Below, one piece after another: positions 43,443-55,230 of a stretch of DNA of 64,000 nucleotides. How positions within the stretch are numbered: the stretch's first letter is position 1; each line of letters opens with the position of its first letter. Both the position numbers and the translations under genes were made by a program. The notes beneath the pieces were generated by a model, which saw only the letters and a program-made list of their open reading frames with translations, did not search any database and was not told the origin of the DNA. This stretch comes from Aedes albopictus. Taxonomy: Eukaryota; Arthropoda; Insecta; Diptera; Culicidae. The stretch covers positions 89,453,228 to 89,517,227 of the forward strand of contig NC_085138.1 of the NCBI RefSeq assembly GCF_035046485.1, read 5' to 3'.

Positions 43443-44086
43443 TAACGGTAGGTTGTTGGCCCAAGATACCCTATCTACCGTGGTGGGGCTGTCACCTTAG
43501 GTATAGCTTCCGGTGGAGGAGCATTTCATACTCAGCCGCTGGATGCCAGAACAGACGCTGTTTGAGCCGCACTTCCTTGATGAACAGACGCTCGGGACGT
43601 ACCTCCTCAATCTAGCTGAAGTTAGAAGGACAACAGTGCCCAGCCAAGCACACAACTCTTAGCTGGCGATCATTGACATCGTTTGACCTATGGAAGCATG
43701 AGATGGGAACTTGTGAGGACCAGAGTTATGTTGAACGCTCTTCTTATCGACTCACCGTTTTGCAGCCCAATTGTTACTTTACAAAATTTCATAGGGATTT
43801 CGTTAGAAATTTATTCAATAATTTTCAATCGAGTATTCCTAAGGATTTTTTTTTTAATTTTACAAAAATATCTGTCTAAGCTCCCTATGCAGTTATTATA
43901 AATTTATTTTAAAACAATTCAAATGTATTCTTTAATTTTGCTAGAAATTCTATCATATTTTATCTAAGATTTTATCTAGAAGTTCAATCAGAATTCCTTC
44001 TAGTAATTTACTTTTTAATATCCGAGTTACACAAACTTTAAGGTGTATCGTGGACAAGCCAATTAAGATGATTAAAGTATTGTGGC
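43443..44086. other. unclassified, possibly retroelement-derived
   Basis: The GC-richer part (43450-43760: GGATGCCAGAACAGACGCTG, GACAACAGTGCCCAGCCAAG) looks like the tail of a mosquito retroelement but has no RT or tail repeat to prove it. From 43780, poorly conserved 12-bp-type words. Confidence 0.3.
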
Positions 44087-44170
44087 CAGACCGTTACGCG
44101 TATATATTTAAGACACTTCCACATATTTTTTTTCGTAAATGTCCAAAATATATACGCGCAAACGGTCTAC
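44087..44170. repeat. 84-bp hairpin
   Basis: CAGACCGTTACGCGTATATA and its near complement (TATATACGCGCAAACGGTCT) with a 35-nt loop. A short foldback of unknown origin. Confidence 0.6.
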
Positions 44171-44639
44171 CCAATATACCTCAGACACACCGCTTCGTCG
44201 TGGTAGAGTTAATTTTCAAGCCTATTATAACAAAAAACTGCCTTCTTTGGCAAGCGATCAGTGACTATGACATCAATATCGTCCGCAAGTCCTCTACATG
44301 CCAAACCTTCTAATCCTTCTTTCGAATACAATATTGAGCAATTGATTCGAAAGTATGTCAACGTCTATCGATCCATCTATGTCCAAAAACCAGGTCGATA
44401 CTTCGGCTGCGAGCTGAACACTTCATTTTTATTCATTCAGCGTTGCATTTGTTAGCCTTATCAGTTTCACCAGAAAACCATGCTCTACCATTACATGTTT
44501 TCTTAGCTCGTTCAAAATCAAACCGCCTTCAAAGACGCAAAAATCAATAGTTTCAATGAAGTGTTGAAGTTCACTTTATTTTTAGTTGTAGTTTCATGTG
44601 TGCTTGGAACCACAAAAATGTTAACCACTTAGAACTCTT

Positions 44640-46175
44640 TGGAACGTCGGGAGAAGAATGCGTAACGCGTCGTCGGTAAACGAGGATCGAGAAAGCTCTC
44701 CTCGGTGGATTCTTAAGTTCGCAAAAAAAAATGTCCAGATGTCTAGATTCCGTACCCGTGGAGCGAATAATTCGTGATGTTCCCGAGGATAGGGACGACA
44801 TGGATAGGCCGTTTTCGATGGTTGAATTCTCACTTGCTCTTCTTTCATGTAACAATTCCGCTCCAGAAATGGATCGAATTAAGTTCAACTTGCATAAAAA
44901 CCTCCCCGACGTCGCTAAGAGGCGCTTGTTGAACTTGTTCAATCAGTTCCTTAATAACAACATCGTTCCGGATGATTGGAGGCAAGTGAGAGTAATAGCT
45001 GTTCAAAAACCCGGGAAACCCGTGACGGATCATAATTCGTACTGTCCAATCGCGATGTTGCCTTGCCTACGGAAGTTGTTGGAGAAGATGATTCTCTTTC
45101 AACTGGACAAATGGGTTGAATCGAATGGCATGTTGTCCGATACACAATTTGGCTTCCGCAGGAGGAACGAACGACTGTCTTGCGTTACTTGCTTCAGAAA
45201 TTCAGCTTGCCTTTGCTCAAAAGCAGCAAATGGGCTCAGTGTTTTTGGATATTAAGGGAGCTTTTGATTCAGTTTGTGTCGATGTTCTTCCCGAAAAACT
45301 ACACGGAAGTGGCCTTTCACCAATTTTGAACATTTTTTTGTATAATTTGCTGTTTGAGAAGCAGATGAGTTTTGCTCATGGCGACTTGACAGTTTCAGGA
45401 ATTAGCTACATGGGTCTCCCCTAGGGTTCATGTCTTTACAACTTCTTTACAACTTTTATGCTAGAGACATAGATAATTGTCTCATAGAAAATTGCACGTT
45501 AAGATAGCTTGCGGATGGCTGTTTTGTTTCTATAACGGGATCAATAGAAGTCGATCTGCAAGGACCACTACAGGATACTTTGGACAATTTGTCTACTTGG
45601 GCTCTCAAGCTGGGTATCGAATTCTTTCCGGAGAAATCTGAGATGGTTGCAGTTTCTAAAAAACACAAACCGGCAAAGTTTCCGCTCCATCTGATGGGTA
45701 AGACAATCACTCATAGCATGTCTTCTCAATATCTCGGCGTCTGGTTCGACTCCAAATGCACCTGGGGGAAGCACATTGTGTATCTGATACAGAAATGCCA
45801 AAAGCGAATCAACTTTATGCGAATTACAACCGGAACATGGTGGGGAGCACTCCCAGAAGATCTGATCAGGCTATACCAAACAATCATTCTGTCGGTTTTA
45901 GAATACGGTAGCTTCTGTTTTCAATCCGCCGCGAAAACACACTTGCTGAAACTTCAGTTCAGGGTTCAGTACCGTCGTCTTCGGATCGCGTTAGGTTGCA
46001 TGAACTCAACTCACACTATGAGTTTAGAGGTACTCGCTGGTGTACAGCCTCTGACAGACCGCTTTGCGATAACTCCGTTCCGGTTCCTCATCCGATGCGA
46101 GATTGTGAATCCATTGGTCATAGAAAACTTCGAAAAGCTGCTCGAACAGAACCCTCAACTCGTTTTATGACTGTG
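44640..46175 (+). pseudogene. I-like LINE: reverse transcriptase region
   Basis: From 44731 the frame reads the RT fingers (IRDVPEDRDDMDRPFSMVEF) and QKPGKPVTDHNSYCPIAMLP. At about 45160 a frameshift leads to TNDCLALLASEIQLAF and motif A FLDIKGAFDSV (45245). A stop at 45421 breaks the motif B region after MGLP. Motif C, normally (Y/F)ADD, reads LADG (45508-45519), so the catalytic Asp pair is lost. The thumb and connection continue in frame from 45580 to 46167 (YLGVWFDSKCTWGKH, LYQTIILSVLEYGSFCF). Endonuclease and gag are missing by 5' truncation. Confidence 0.85.
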
Positions 46176-46187
46176 TACTACTGATAT

Positions 46188-46890
46188 ATGTCGCTGGAGG
46201 TGAGCCCATCTCCGGTTAACACCAATCGTGACAACTTCTCAAACTTCGACAGTTGCTCTGTAGATTTTGATCTGTCCATGAAGGATGAGGTCCATGGAAT
46301 ACCAGAATCTTTTCGTTCCGTGTGTATTCCTCAAATTTTTGCAAGTAAGTTCGGGCATGTTAGCGGGGACAGACAGTTCTTCATAGACGGTTCGAAAACC
46401 GATGATTCGACTGGTTTGGGTGTCTACAACGAATTTCATAGCGCCACCTACATGCTTCAAAAGCCATGTTCGGTATACATTGCTGAGCTAGCGGCTATAT
46501 ACTACACCTTAGAGTACATTGGCACTCTTCCACCTGAGCACTACTTCATTTTTACCGACAATCTAAGCTCTCTGGAGGATGTTCGGTTATAGCGAAGAGT
46601 GTCCAAAATACTGGCCGCTGCCCAAGTGGTTCGCTACCCTATTTGTTGAACGCAGATACCTTCCGTATTGGGCTCTCAGAAAGCAATCTCTTTGTCTGTG
46701 GCGTGGCTTACCAGGATATCGAACATGTCGTGTGGGGATGCAATGAGTATCGTGAGGTCAGATCTGAGCTGCATGAAATTCTCCGGGTCGGAGGAAAATA
46801 ACAGAAACCCGTTAGAGAAGTGTTGGCAGCACTTGATTTGGAATATATGAACCTGATTTACCAGTTTTTGAAACGTGTTGATGTCAGAGT
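46188..46890 (+). pseudogene. I-like LINE: RNase H and C-terminal region
   Basis: RNase H motifs are in order: FIDGSKTDDSTGLGVYN (first Asp, 46380), AELAAIYYTLEYI (Glu, 46480) and FTDNLSSLEDV (third Asp, 46550). A stop at 46590 and frameshifts follow. The C-terminal HVVWGCNEYREVRSELHEIL is at 46725-46785. An RNase H after RT is characteristic of the I group of non-LTR elements, which supports that placement over Jockey. Confidence 0.82.
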
Positions 46891-47278
46891 TTGATGTAGT
46901 ACGTTCCTTTTGGTTTTGTTGTTCGCCCCTGTCTGTCGTCGCCCCCCTTTTGTTTGTCCTCTTCTTGTCGTTGTCTACCGATAACGTCCTTTCTTTTTGG
47001 TTCCGTTACCGATATGGACAATTTGTCCCATCAATGTTTTTAGTATGAATTAGCAAATAATTTAGTTTTAAACCCAGAATCCGTCCTTCCCAATTTTATT
47101 TTTTTTTCATTCCCCAACCTCGAAACAGCCGCGAGTACTTCGGCTTCCCAAATTAACATAGTTTTAAGGCAGTAATAAATTGTAAAATGTAAAATCATTG
47201 TAAAAACATAAGATTTCGGCTCAGTTATGCCCATGTGGCGCTCGAGCCTTCCAAATAAACGAATAAGTAAAAAAAAAA
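46891..47278 (+). other. 3' UTR and poly(A) tail of the I-like LINE
   Basis: Pyrimidine-rich UTR (CCCCTGTCTGTCGTCGCCCC) ends in GCGCTCGAGCCTTCCAAATA, AACGAATAAG and an A run at 47270. The target duplication is not resolved. Confidence 0.65.
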
Positions 47279-47338
47279 CACTTAGAGACAGTTTAATTCC
47301 AGTGGACAACTGGGTCAGGAGGAATGAAAGCTGCATAA

Positions 47339-47470
47339 AGCAATGTTCACACTGCAATCTGAATAATATGTCGTTTAAATTATTACCAAGAAAAACATCA
47401 TCAAGCCAGATGATATTGATGAAGGTGTTATTCATGATGATAAATAACATGTTATTCAGTTTCCAGTCTG
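47339..47470. mobile_element. about 132-bp foldback MITE
   Basis: GCAATGTTCACACTGCAATC and, complemented, GCTATGTTCAGACTGGAAAC, both followed by TGAATAA(T/C)ATGT(C/T)(G/A)TTTA. Adjoins the LINE tail. Confidence 0.6.
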
Positions 47471-47883
47471 AACATAGCATAACTTTCCTTTTTGAAAGGT
47501 TGAGTTAGAATTGAAATGATTTCATCTGAAAAATATTCCATGTGTTATTGTATACAACGTCAGGCCAGGAGGTTAAACAGTATATAAATAGCGTACAACA
47601 TTTTGAAAACTTTATTCGGCTTCGACTTCAATACTTCAGGATGTTCTGAAAATTTTACAAATCTCAATATGCGTCGTAGATCTCTTCTCGTTGCATTTCG
47701 GAGGTCTATTAATAGAACCGAAAGATATCACAAGAGTAGGGTGAATACTAACTTGTGTAGAACCTATAGTTCATGATGATCTTAATGTCTGGATCTTGAA
47801 TATCTGTAAATTGATTCTTTGGATAAAAAAATCTACACCGAGTGTGGCTAAAACCATTTTCAAGAACACTCATAAAAGGCACG
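47471..47883. other. unclassified AT-rich DNA
   Basis: No features recognised. Confidence 0.4.
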
Positions 47884-48033
47884 GTACACAAATTGCGTAA
47901 CGCTAAAATTGGGCATTTCAGACCCCCTCCCTCCCCCTTGTAACGCTTTTGGTATGAAAACCCTTTTTTTGTATGGATCGTAACGCCACGCTAGACTCCC
48001 CACTCCTCCTATAGCGTTACATAATTTGTGTAC
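47884..48033. mobile_element. about 150-bp MITE with GTACACAAATT ends
   Basis: GTACACAAATTGCGTAACGC and, complemented, GTACACAAATTATGTAACGC; GTAACGC words occur in inverted orientation inside. The duplication is unclear. Confidence 0.65.
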
Positions 48034-48239
48034 GATGCATTATGACTCAAACTTGAAAATTTACATGTCAAAAAGTTATTGAACGAACGGGATTCAAAAC
48101 CAGCCACCCTCAGCATGATCTTGTTGAATATCACGGGCTTGTCCCGTTTCGCAGTGAATCCATCGCCTTTCCGCGCAGCAACTTCGCTTCCCAACGCAAG
48201 AAAAGAAACCACCACCACACGCGGTTACTGGTTGACTGT

Positions 48240-49760
48240 GTGAGCCTGTATGTTGCCGTCGTCGTTGCTTCGTGGTAGTTAGTTGGTTTTATTGCTGCCT
48301 CTCCGGACGCTACTTGCTTGCTTGCTGCCAGCCACCAGCCACAGTCCGGTCCGCTTTCGGTTCGGTTCCACAGTTCAGTATCAACGCAGACACGCGAAGA
48401 AGTGGAAGTACGCGCGCGTTCCATCCCCGCAGCAAAAACGTCGTCGTGCGCGCTTCATCGTGTGGTTTTATTTGAAAATCCCAAAAAAAAAAACGTACCT
48501 CTCGAACCTGCCTACCAAACCAACACCACCCGTGCCACCCCCTTTATACCGGTGTAAACTAATCGAAAAGTCGCGAATATTTTTTTTATGTATGAGCCTA
48601 GCTACGACCCGCATGCGGTTTCTTCTTCTTTTGGGCAGCGCGTCGTCGTCGTCGTGGCAGTTGTTGTTAGATTGTTGATTGTTGCACTGGTTTTGCTGTC
48701 GTCGTTGTTGTTGTTATTGTTGATGGTGGTTTGAAGAGTTGCGAATTGCGCGCGCGGAATTCGCGCAACGTGTTCTACGAGCACCGCGGGTTTCCGAGAA
48801 AAAGAAGCCCGAACATTCGGCGCAAGTTTGGTGGCGAAGAGTCGCCTTGCAGCCCCCCGCCAAAGGCTGTGATGTGAGTTTCGCGCTACGCTGCTTATTT
48901 TTTGTGCTGCTCCTGCTGCTGTTGGTGGTGTCCAGCCAGTGGCCAACGCGAATTCCTGGCCTCGGCTTGCTTGGTAGCCGAACCACGAAGTCGCCTGACT
49001 TCACAGAGCGCACGGAGCAGAGCGGAGTCTTCGGTGTTCACATTTCACCCAACGTCTTCGAAGTTGTGGCGCTGCGCCACATAGTCGAAAAGTGAGGCGG
49101 TGGAGAAGAGAAATACTGCGCTGTGAACCGCTGCTGCTATCTTCAGATATCATCGCCGCAGCGAAAGAGGGCGCGACTCCCGCGAGCTAGCAGTATAAGA
49201 AGAAACGTCAGATGCCAAAATTTGTTGTTTAGTGTTTATTGATTGCGCGCATATTTTTGGGTCACACACCCGAGTGCATCGTATGTGTATGAGTTAAGCG
49301 CGAGTTCTTTTTTGTTGGGTGCAATATTTAGAAATATATTTAATTGTTGACAGTCGTGCGCACGAGTGTAAAATCGAAAGCGAAAGCGAATTGTGTGCAT
49401 CAGCACCAGTAGTAGCGCGCGCGCCGTATTGTGTCATCCCCGTGACGAAAAGCGGCGCCGATATAGTTTCGTCTCTAACCGCGAGAAATCCCAACCAGCC
49501 AGCGTTGCTGCAGTCGCCGTCATCGTCACCTAGATTACATTCATCGAACGCCACCCCGTATTCAACAGCCTAGCAGACGAATCAACCAACCAACCAACGG
49601 TCAAAGTACGGAAAGTATATTTTTGGACACGAACCTGTCACTGTTGCTGCTGCTGCGGTCCGCGTGCACCAGAGGATGCATGTTGTTGTACACAGTAAAA
49701 AAATTGTAGTTTTTTTGGAGAGGCGTTTGAATCGATTATTACCACTACGTAAACCACGAC
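48240..49760. other. GC-rich, non-repetitive block, possible promoter and 5' UTR
   Basis: CpG-rich compared with the rest of the window, with CGTCGT/TTGTTG triplet tracts (48640-48725). TATAAGA at 49194 lies about 38 nt upstream of TTTAGTG. Overlapping 60-130-codon frames occur on both strands, typical of unselected GC-rich DNA. No splice donor or start codon stands out. Mosquito 5' leaders often look like this, but it is an inference from composition. Confidence 0.3.
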
Positions 49761-49849
49761 GAGGCCGAAGATTAGGCTAAAAATGTCCCTTCCGCTAAAC
49801 CATGCATGTTATGGGAGAAATTCATTATTTTATATCTTGTTGATACAGC

Positions 49850-49925
49850 CTTAACAGATGAGGCGCAGCTCTCTCGTTCGAAAGACCGGTGTTCGAATCC
49901 TGACGAAGTGAATCGTCAAACTTTT
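49850..49925 (+). repeat. tRNA-like segment
   Basis: GATGAGGCGCAGCTCTCTCG followed by CCGGTGTTCGAATCCTGACG resembles A and B boxes, then a T9 run. No acceptor stem forms, so a SINE or tRNA relic is likely. Confidence 0.4.
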
Positions 49926-50530
49926 TTTTTAACCTAAAAGATGTTATCGCGCATCATCCTCCCGACGTCGTAGACGTCTACAACTCAAACTCCTTTCAAT
50001 TTCTCACTGTGCATCGCGTTAGCACCACCGACTTCATCGTCGTCATTTGGGCACGTACGCCACGCTGCAAGCCACAGCTATTCACATCGTTGAATTGGGT
50101 GGTGCAGCCGCGTGCACACTGACTGTGATGCGCTGCGCGCCAAACTTCGATGCCCGTGTACCTACCTACTTACATTCTGGGAGTTGACGGACGAAGTTCG
50201 AACGACAAACGCTCACACTCCTGATGGTGCATGTCGTCACATACCTACGTCGTCTTAGCGCGCGCTTGCTTAAGCAACTTCTGAAGCTGATGACCAAGAC
50301 CAAAACGACGAACGGACGGGGTGCGTGAGTGAGTGGGGAACCGGTTTGTGGTGGTGACGGACGACGGTGCGTGTGCACCGCGACGCACTACTGGTTAGGG
50401 AAAGAGGAATGCGATAGGAAATGCATCACAGAGGCCAGGCTACCAAAGGCGCTCACCAACAACGTGGTGGGCGTCGTGAGGCGCACTGTGGGAGCGGCGC
50501 GGTGTGGTCAGAAGAGTTTTTTCAGGAATA
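49926..50530. other. unclassified GC-rich DNA
   Basis: No repeats or coding motifs. Continues the character of 48.2-49.8 kb. Confidence 0.35.
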
Positions 50531-53420
50531 CCGTCATGTTTTTTTAAGTGTCCAAAAGTTTATTTTGGAATCTTTCCAATGATGTCTTCAGGAACTTCCT
50601 TCAAAGAACCTTCAGGAGATTTCTCCTGAAAATTTCTTATGTATTCTTCTAGGAATTTATTTAATAATTAATTTAGCAATTCTTCCAGCAATATCAACTA
50701 CTTCTTCAAGATATTTTTCAAAAACGCCTACTCACCTTTTCTCAGGAATTCCTCCTAGGATTCCTTAAGGATGTTCTTCAAGAAATCCTTCAGAAATTGT
50801 TCCAAAAAATCCTTCAGGCATTACTCCATGTGTTGCTTCAGTAACATTCTTGTGGATACTTTTAAAAACAGTAATTCCTTCAAATTTTTCTCTAGAAACT
50901 CCTCCAAGACTCTCTCAGAAATTCCTCCAGGGATTTCTGCATGAATTCCTCCAAGGATTCCTTCAGGAATCAAGGGATCATTCAGCTGCTCTTCCAAGGG
51001 CTTCTTCAGAAACTTATATAATGATTCCTAGTGGAATTCATCCAAGGTTACCTACAGGACCTCCTGCACGAATTCCTTGGAGAATTATTGCAAAGATTTT
51101 TTTCCTGAGTTTTTTTCAATGAATTCTTCAGGAACATCCCCCAGGCACCTTCAGGAACAGCTTCGAAGATTTATTCAGAAATTTTATCATGTTTTCCTCC
51201 AGAACTTCCTCCAAAGGTTTTTTTTTATTTGTTCTTGTTATTGCTTCAGAAACTTCTTCGAGTTTTTTTTTTCGAGAACGCCTATACTGATTCCCTCTAG
51301 ATTTTTTTTCCATGGTATCCTTTGCGAATTATTCCATGGTTCCTTTGGGATCTTCTCCAAGAATTCCTTCAGGAAGTGTCTCAAATAGCTAGGCATTACT
51401 CCATGTGTTCACAGCTAGTCGCGTTCGGTAATTTTTACCGAAATCTCAACTGCTGAGCGTTCGGTAATGGTTTTCTACCAAAATCCTGTAAAAAACACCG
51501 AATTTCGGTGAAATGTTATCGTTTATCTGTCAAATTTTAACGAAGTTCGGTAAACGTCACCGAATTTTTCCGGTAAAAAACTTAACGGTTGAGATTTCGG
51601 TAAAATATTACCGAAGTCGGTGATTTTTTCTAAGTGTGTTCTCTCAGAAAGCCTTCCATGCTTCAGTAACATTCTTATGGATCTTAGCGCAGTAATTCCT
51701 TCAAATTTTCGTTTAGAAACTCTTCTAAGGCTCTCAGGAATTCCTTCGGGGATTTCTGCAGGTATTCCTCCAAGGATTCTTTCAGAAACTCTTCCAAGGA
51801 TTCCTTCAGAAATTTCTTGAAGAGATTATTCAGTTACTCCTCCAAGGATTCCTCCAGAAATTTATATTTTTTCTGGAATCTATCCAATGATTTCTCTAGG
51901 CACTTCCTCTGAGAAACCCTCAGGAACGGCTTCAAAGATTTCTGCTAAAATTTTATTATGTATTCCTCCTGAAACTCCTTAAAAGAATTGTTTAGAAATG
52001 CTTCCTGTTATTGTTTCTGCAACGTCCTCAAGTTTTTTTTTTCAGGAGCTCCTACGCGGATTCCTTCAGGAATTCCTCTAAAGCCTTTAGAATCTTTTAC
52101 TAGAATTCCTAAATATTCTAAATATTCCTTCAGGCATTACTCCATGTGTTCTCAGAAATTTTCCCATGCATTCCTACAGTAATATTTTCATGGGTTCATT
52201 TGAAAGCAACAATTCCTTCAAATTTTCCTTTGAAAACTCTTCCAATGCTCTCTCAAGAATTTCTCCAGAGATTCCTTTAGGAATTCATTCAAGGGATCAT
52301 TCTGCTGTTCCTCCAAGGGTTCCTTCAGAAACTCCTTCGATGATTCCTTGAGGAATTACTCCAAGGGTACCTTCAAGAACTCCGGCACGAATTCTTTCGA
52401 GAATAACTGAAAAGGTTTTGTCTGGAATCTATTCAATGATTCCATCGGGATTTAAGTTTTTTTTTTCAAAACCGCCTCCACGGATTTCCGCACGAATTCT
52501 TCCATGAAATTCTTCTGGAATTTCTTCAGGAAATTCTCCAAAATTTGCTTCAGGAATTGTTCCAAAAATGACTTCAGACATTACTCGCATGTATTCATTC
52601 AGGAATTTCTGCATGGATTCCTTCAGTAATATTCTCATGGATTCTTTAAAAAGCAATAAATTCTTCAAATTTTCCTTTAGAAACTCCTCCAAAGTTCTCT
52701 CAGTGATATCTCCAGAGATTTTTTCAAGAGTTCTTTCGGAAATTGCTCCTTAGCTTCTTTCAGATATTCAGTTATTCCTCCATGGGTTCCTTCAGAAACT
52801 CCTCCAATGATTCCTTGAGGAATTCGTCTAGGTATCCTTCAGAAACTCCGGCTTAAATTGCTTCATGAATATTATATATTTTGCTTGGAACCTATCCAAT
52901 GATTCAGGAAGAACTCACAGATTTTTATTAAAATTTTACCATGTACTTCTCTTGTAATTCCTCCAAAGATTTATTCGGCAATTCTTCCAGTTATTGCTTC
53001 AGGAACTTCTTCAAGATTTTTTTTTTCAGGAACGTCTCAACGGACTCCTTTAGAAATGCTTGCACGGAATCCTTCAAGAATTCCTTCAAAGATTCCACTT
53101 CTCCAAGAATACCTTCAGTAAATGTGCGAAAAATACCTTCCGACATTCAGGTATTTCTCCAGGGGTCTTGAAAGACATTTCCCCTAGAGTTCCTCCAGGA
53201 ATTATGCTAGAATTTTTCATTTTTGTCAAGAACCTTCAATTCCGGTTTCTAATGCTTATCCTTTGTAAGAAACGCGTATTTCGACTATCACCAGGAATTT
53301 ATCTCATGATTGAATTGTTCTAAGTAATCTTATGTAAATTCTTTCTAAAATCCTACAATATTTCTAAGAATACAGAAATTTCTCCAAAGTTCTCGGGGCT
53401 TCTCCAACTATTCCTTTAAG
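50531..53420. repeat. 2.9-kb 12-bp-word array with higher-order repeats
   Basis: Built of words such as GGAATTCCTTCA and CCAAGGATTCCTTC. Blocks beginning TTCAGGCATTACTCCATGTG recur near 50812, 51392, 52127 and 52565 (the last as TTCAGACATTACTCGCATGT), each followed by CAGTAA(C/T)ATTCT and CCTTCAAATTTT(C/T)C. Spacing is 580, about 506 (after removing the MITE) and 438 bp, so a segment of the array was itself duplicated. Confidence 0.8.
51413..51635. mobile_element. 223-bp MITE inside the array
   Basis: GTGTTC at 51407-51412 and 51636-51641 is duplicated. TTCGGTAATTTTTACCGAAA followed by TCTCAAC appears inverted at the right end (TTCGGTAATATTTTACCGAA). The same host sequence without the insert is present at 52133-52160. 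Confidence 0.82.
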
Positions 53421-53447
53421 AATTACTTCAGCAGGATAGCAGCAGTA

Positions 53448-53767
53448 CCCGAGTAGAGGAAAAGAGCTCAACAATAGCATATTTTGATATGGAGATCAAA
53501 AAGTGATTTGGGTTTGATTGACATAAGAGATAAAAGATCTAAAAATAAAATCAAAAATTTACTCCTGGAACATCATTATCAAATCATATTTAGATTTTGT
53601 AAGATCTAACCAATAGCAGCGAGCTATTCGTATCTTAAAATATCAAATTTTGATATTGCTCAGATGTTCCAGGAACATTTTTCAGATATTATTATCAGAT
53701 CTTTTATCTCTTATATCAATCAAACCAATATCATGTTTTGATCGTCAGTATTTTACCTCTACCCGGG
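53448..53767. mobile_element. 320-bp MITE with CCCGAGTAGAGG ends
   Basis: Ends CCCGAGTAGAGGAAAAGA and, complemented, CCCGGGTAGAGGTAAAATA. Internal inverted words include TGATATTG and GGAACAT. It shares subterminal sequence with 26864-27491, so both are one family. Confidence 0.75.
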
Positions 53768-54699
53768 ATAGTTCCTTCAGGTGTTTCTTAACCCGTTCGA
53801 CCCCAGGTTGCTTTTTTTATCAGTCTTTGCTTAATTCTTGGATATCTCGATAGTTTGTTCGAAGTCGTCCTTACAGAACATGGGAGATCGAATTAACCCT
53901 CACGGACGATTTTCTATTGTATTTATCGCCTTTTTGCTGGCACCAATCTTTGAAAAGGTAGACTATGCTTGTACAATCAACGAGTGCACCTGAAATCTTG
54001 ACGACCTCACTGAAGTCAGGCATTGAATTCCGAGAACCGTAGATGGATAAGTTTTTTTAAATGCGAAAAAAATCTGTTAGGTACAGGAACGAATATTACA
54101 TTGGACCGGATGAAGTAAGTTCCTCAAAAAGATTCCTGAATATCTGGGATGAGCTAGTTCAAGTCAGTCCTTGAGTTCAATAAACTGAAGACGATCCGTA
54201 AATATATGGATTTGCTTACGTGAGGCCTTCTATGAACCACATAAACTCATGTTTAATCATGTGTCAACGAGAAAATCACACATAACTTTTTCTTAGAATA
54301 TTTGATAGCCTAACTGAACCTAATGCCTCGACGTAAGAGAACTGTAGATAGACAACAACCAGAGTCTTTTTCGCTTCTGTAAGCTATATAAACTATTATC
54401 CCAGGTAACAATTTGATGCTGTATAATCGTTTTTCCAACCATTTTAAAGCAGCCTTCATTTGAACAAAAGCTGAGCACAAGATGTATAATCCTTTATTCA
54501 GCTCCTTAACATCTAATTTTGGTGATTTTATCCAACATGAAGCTGGTTTGAGGTTCATTGAAAGGGTTAATATGCGCTTAGTCAGCAATCAATTAAATGT
54601 ATTGAATTTGGTTAAACATTAAAAAAAAACATTTTTTAAACTTATTTTTACCATTTTCGGCTTTCCATTTCCAGAAGAGATGCTTCGGAATGTATAAAT

Positions 54700-54772
54700 T
54701 CATCTGTGGGAAAGCTGGGAATTGAACTCGAAACTCCTGCTTTATAGTCACTCACCTTATCACCTACACCAC
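54700..54772 (-). repeat. tRNA-like segment, minus strand
   Basis: On the minus strand, GGTGATAAGGTGAGTGACTA and then GAGTTTCGAGTTCAATTCCC resemble A and B boxes of a Pol III promoter, with GGGAAAGC near the end. No full cloverleaf is convincing. Confidence 0.4.
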
Positions 54773-55114
54773 ACACAAGTGTATACATATCCTCGAAAAC
54801 GAGAGCAATTCTTGTTGTATCTGAATAATCACGAACATAAGTTGAACTAAAGCTGCATTGAGGCTGAAGAATCTATGTGGTCTCTGTAAAAACACTACTT
54901 GGGTCAGCTGTCAGAAAATTATTTGATTAAAGATTGAACAACTGATGATTAATTCTACATATTGGTGAACGTTTCAAAGCTGGTTACAGAGATGAATAAT
55001 ATTCTATTCAACTTGATATTCAGCCATCTATGTATTGCTGATTAAAGAGGTTGAACAAGCAATACTTCAGATCAATACTCATCTGTTATTGTATTCAGCC
55101 ACTGCCACCATTAA

Positions 55115-55230
55115 CCCTAAAAGGGATACCTTCATGGCTTCAGTTTCGTCACCTCGGTGAGTGTGTTCCATCAAAGACGAGCTCTGAAAGGCACCTGGGG
55201 TCCAACGGACCCCAGGTATCCCTTTTAGGG
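55115..55230. mobile_element. 116-bp piggyBac-type MITE
   Basis: TTAA at 55111-55114 and 55231-55234; both ends read CCCTAAAAGGGATACC exactly. The right part also contains a hairpin (GGGGTCCAACGGACCCC). TTAA targets and CCC ends are diagnostic of piggyBac-like transposition. Confidence 0.88.

Noticed and set aside
48283..49095. Overlapping 67-131-codon frames as coding exons
   Set aside because: Frames are open on both strands at once, which is typical of high-GC sequence; none has a recognisable domain.
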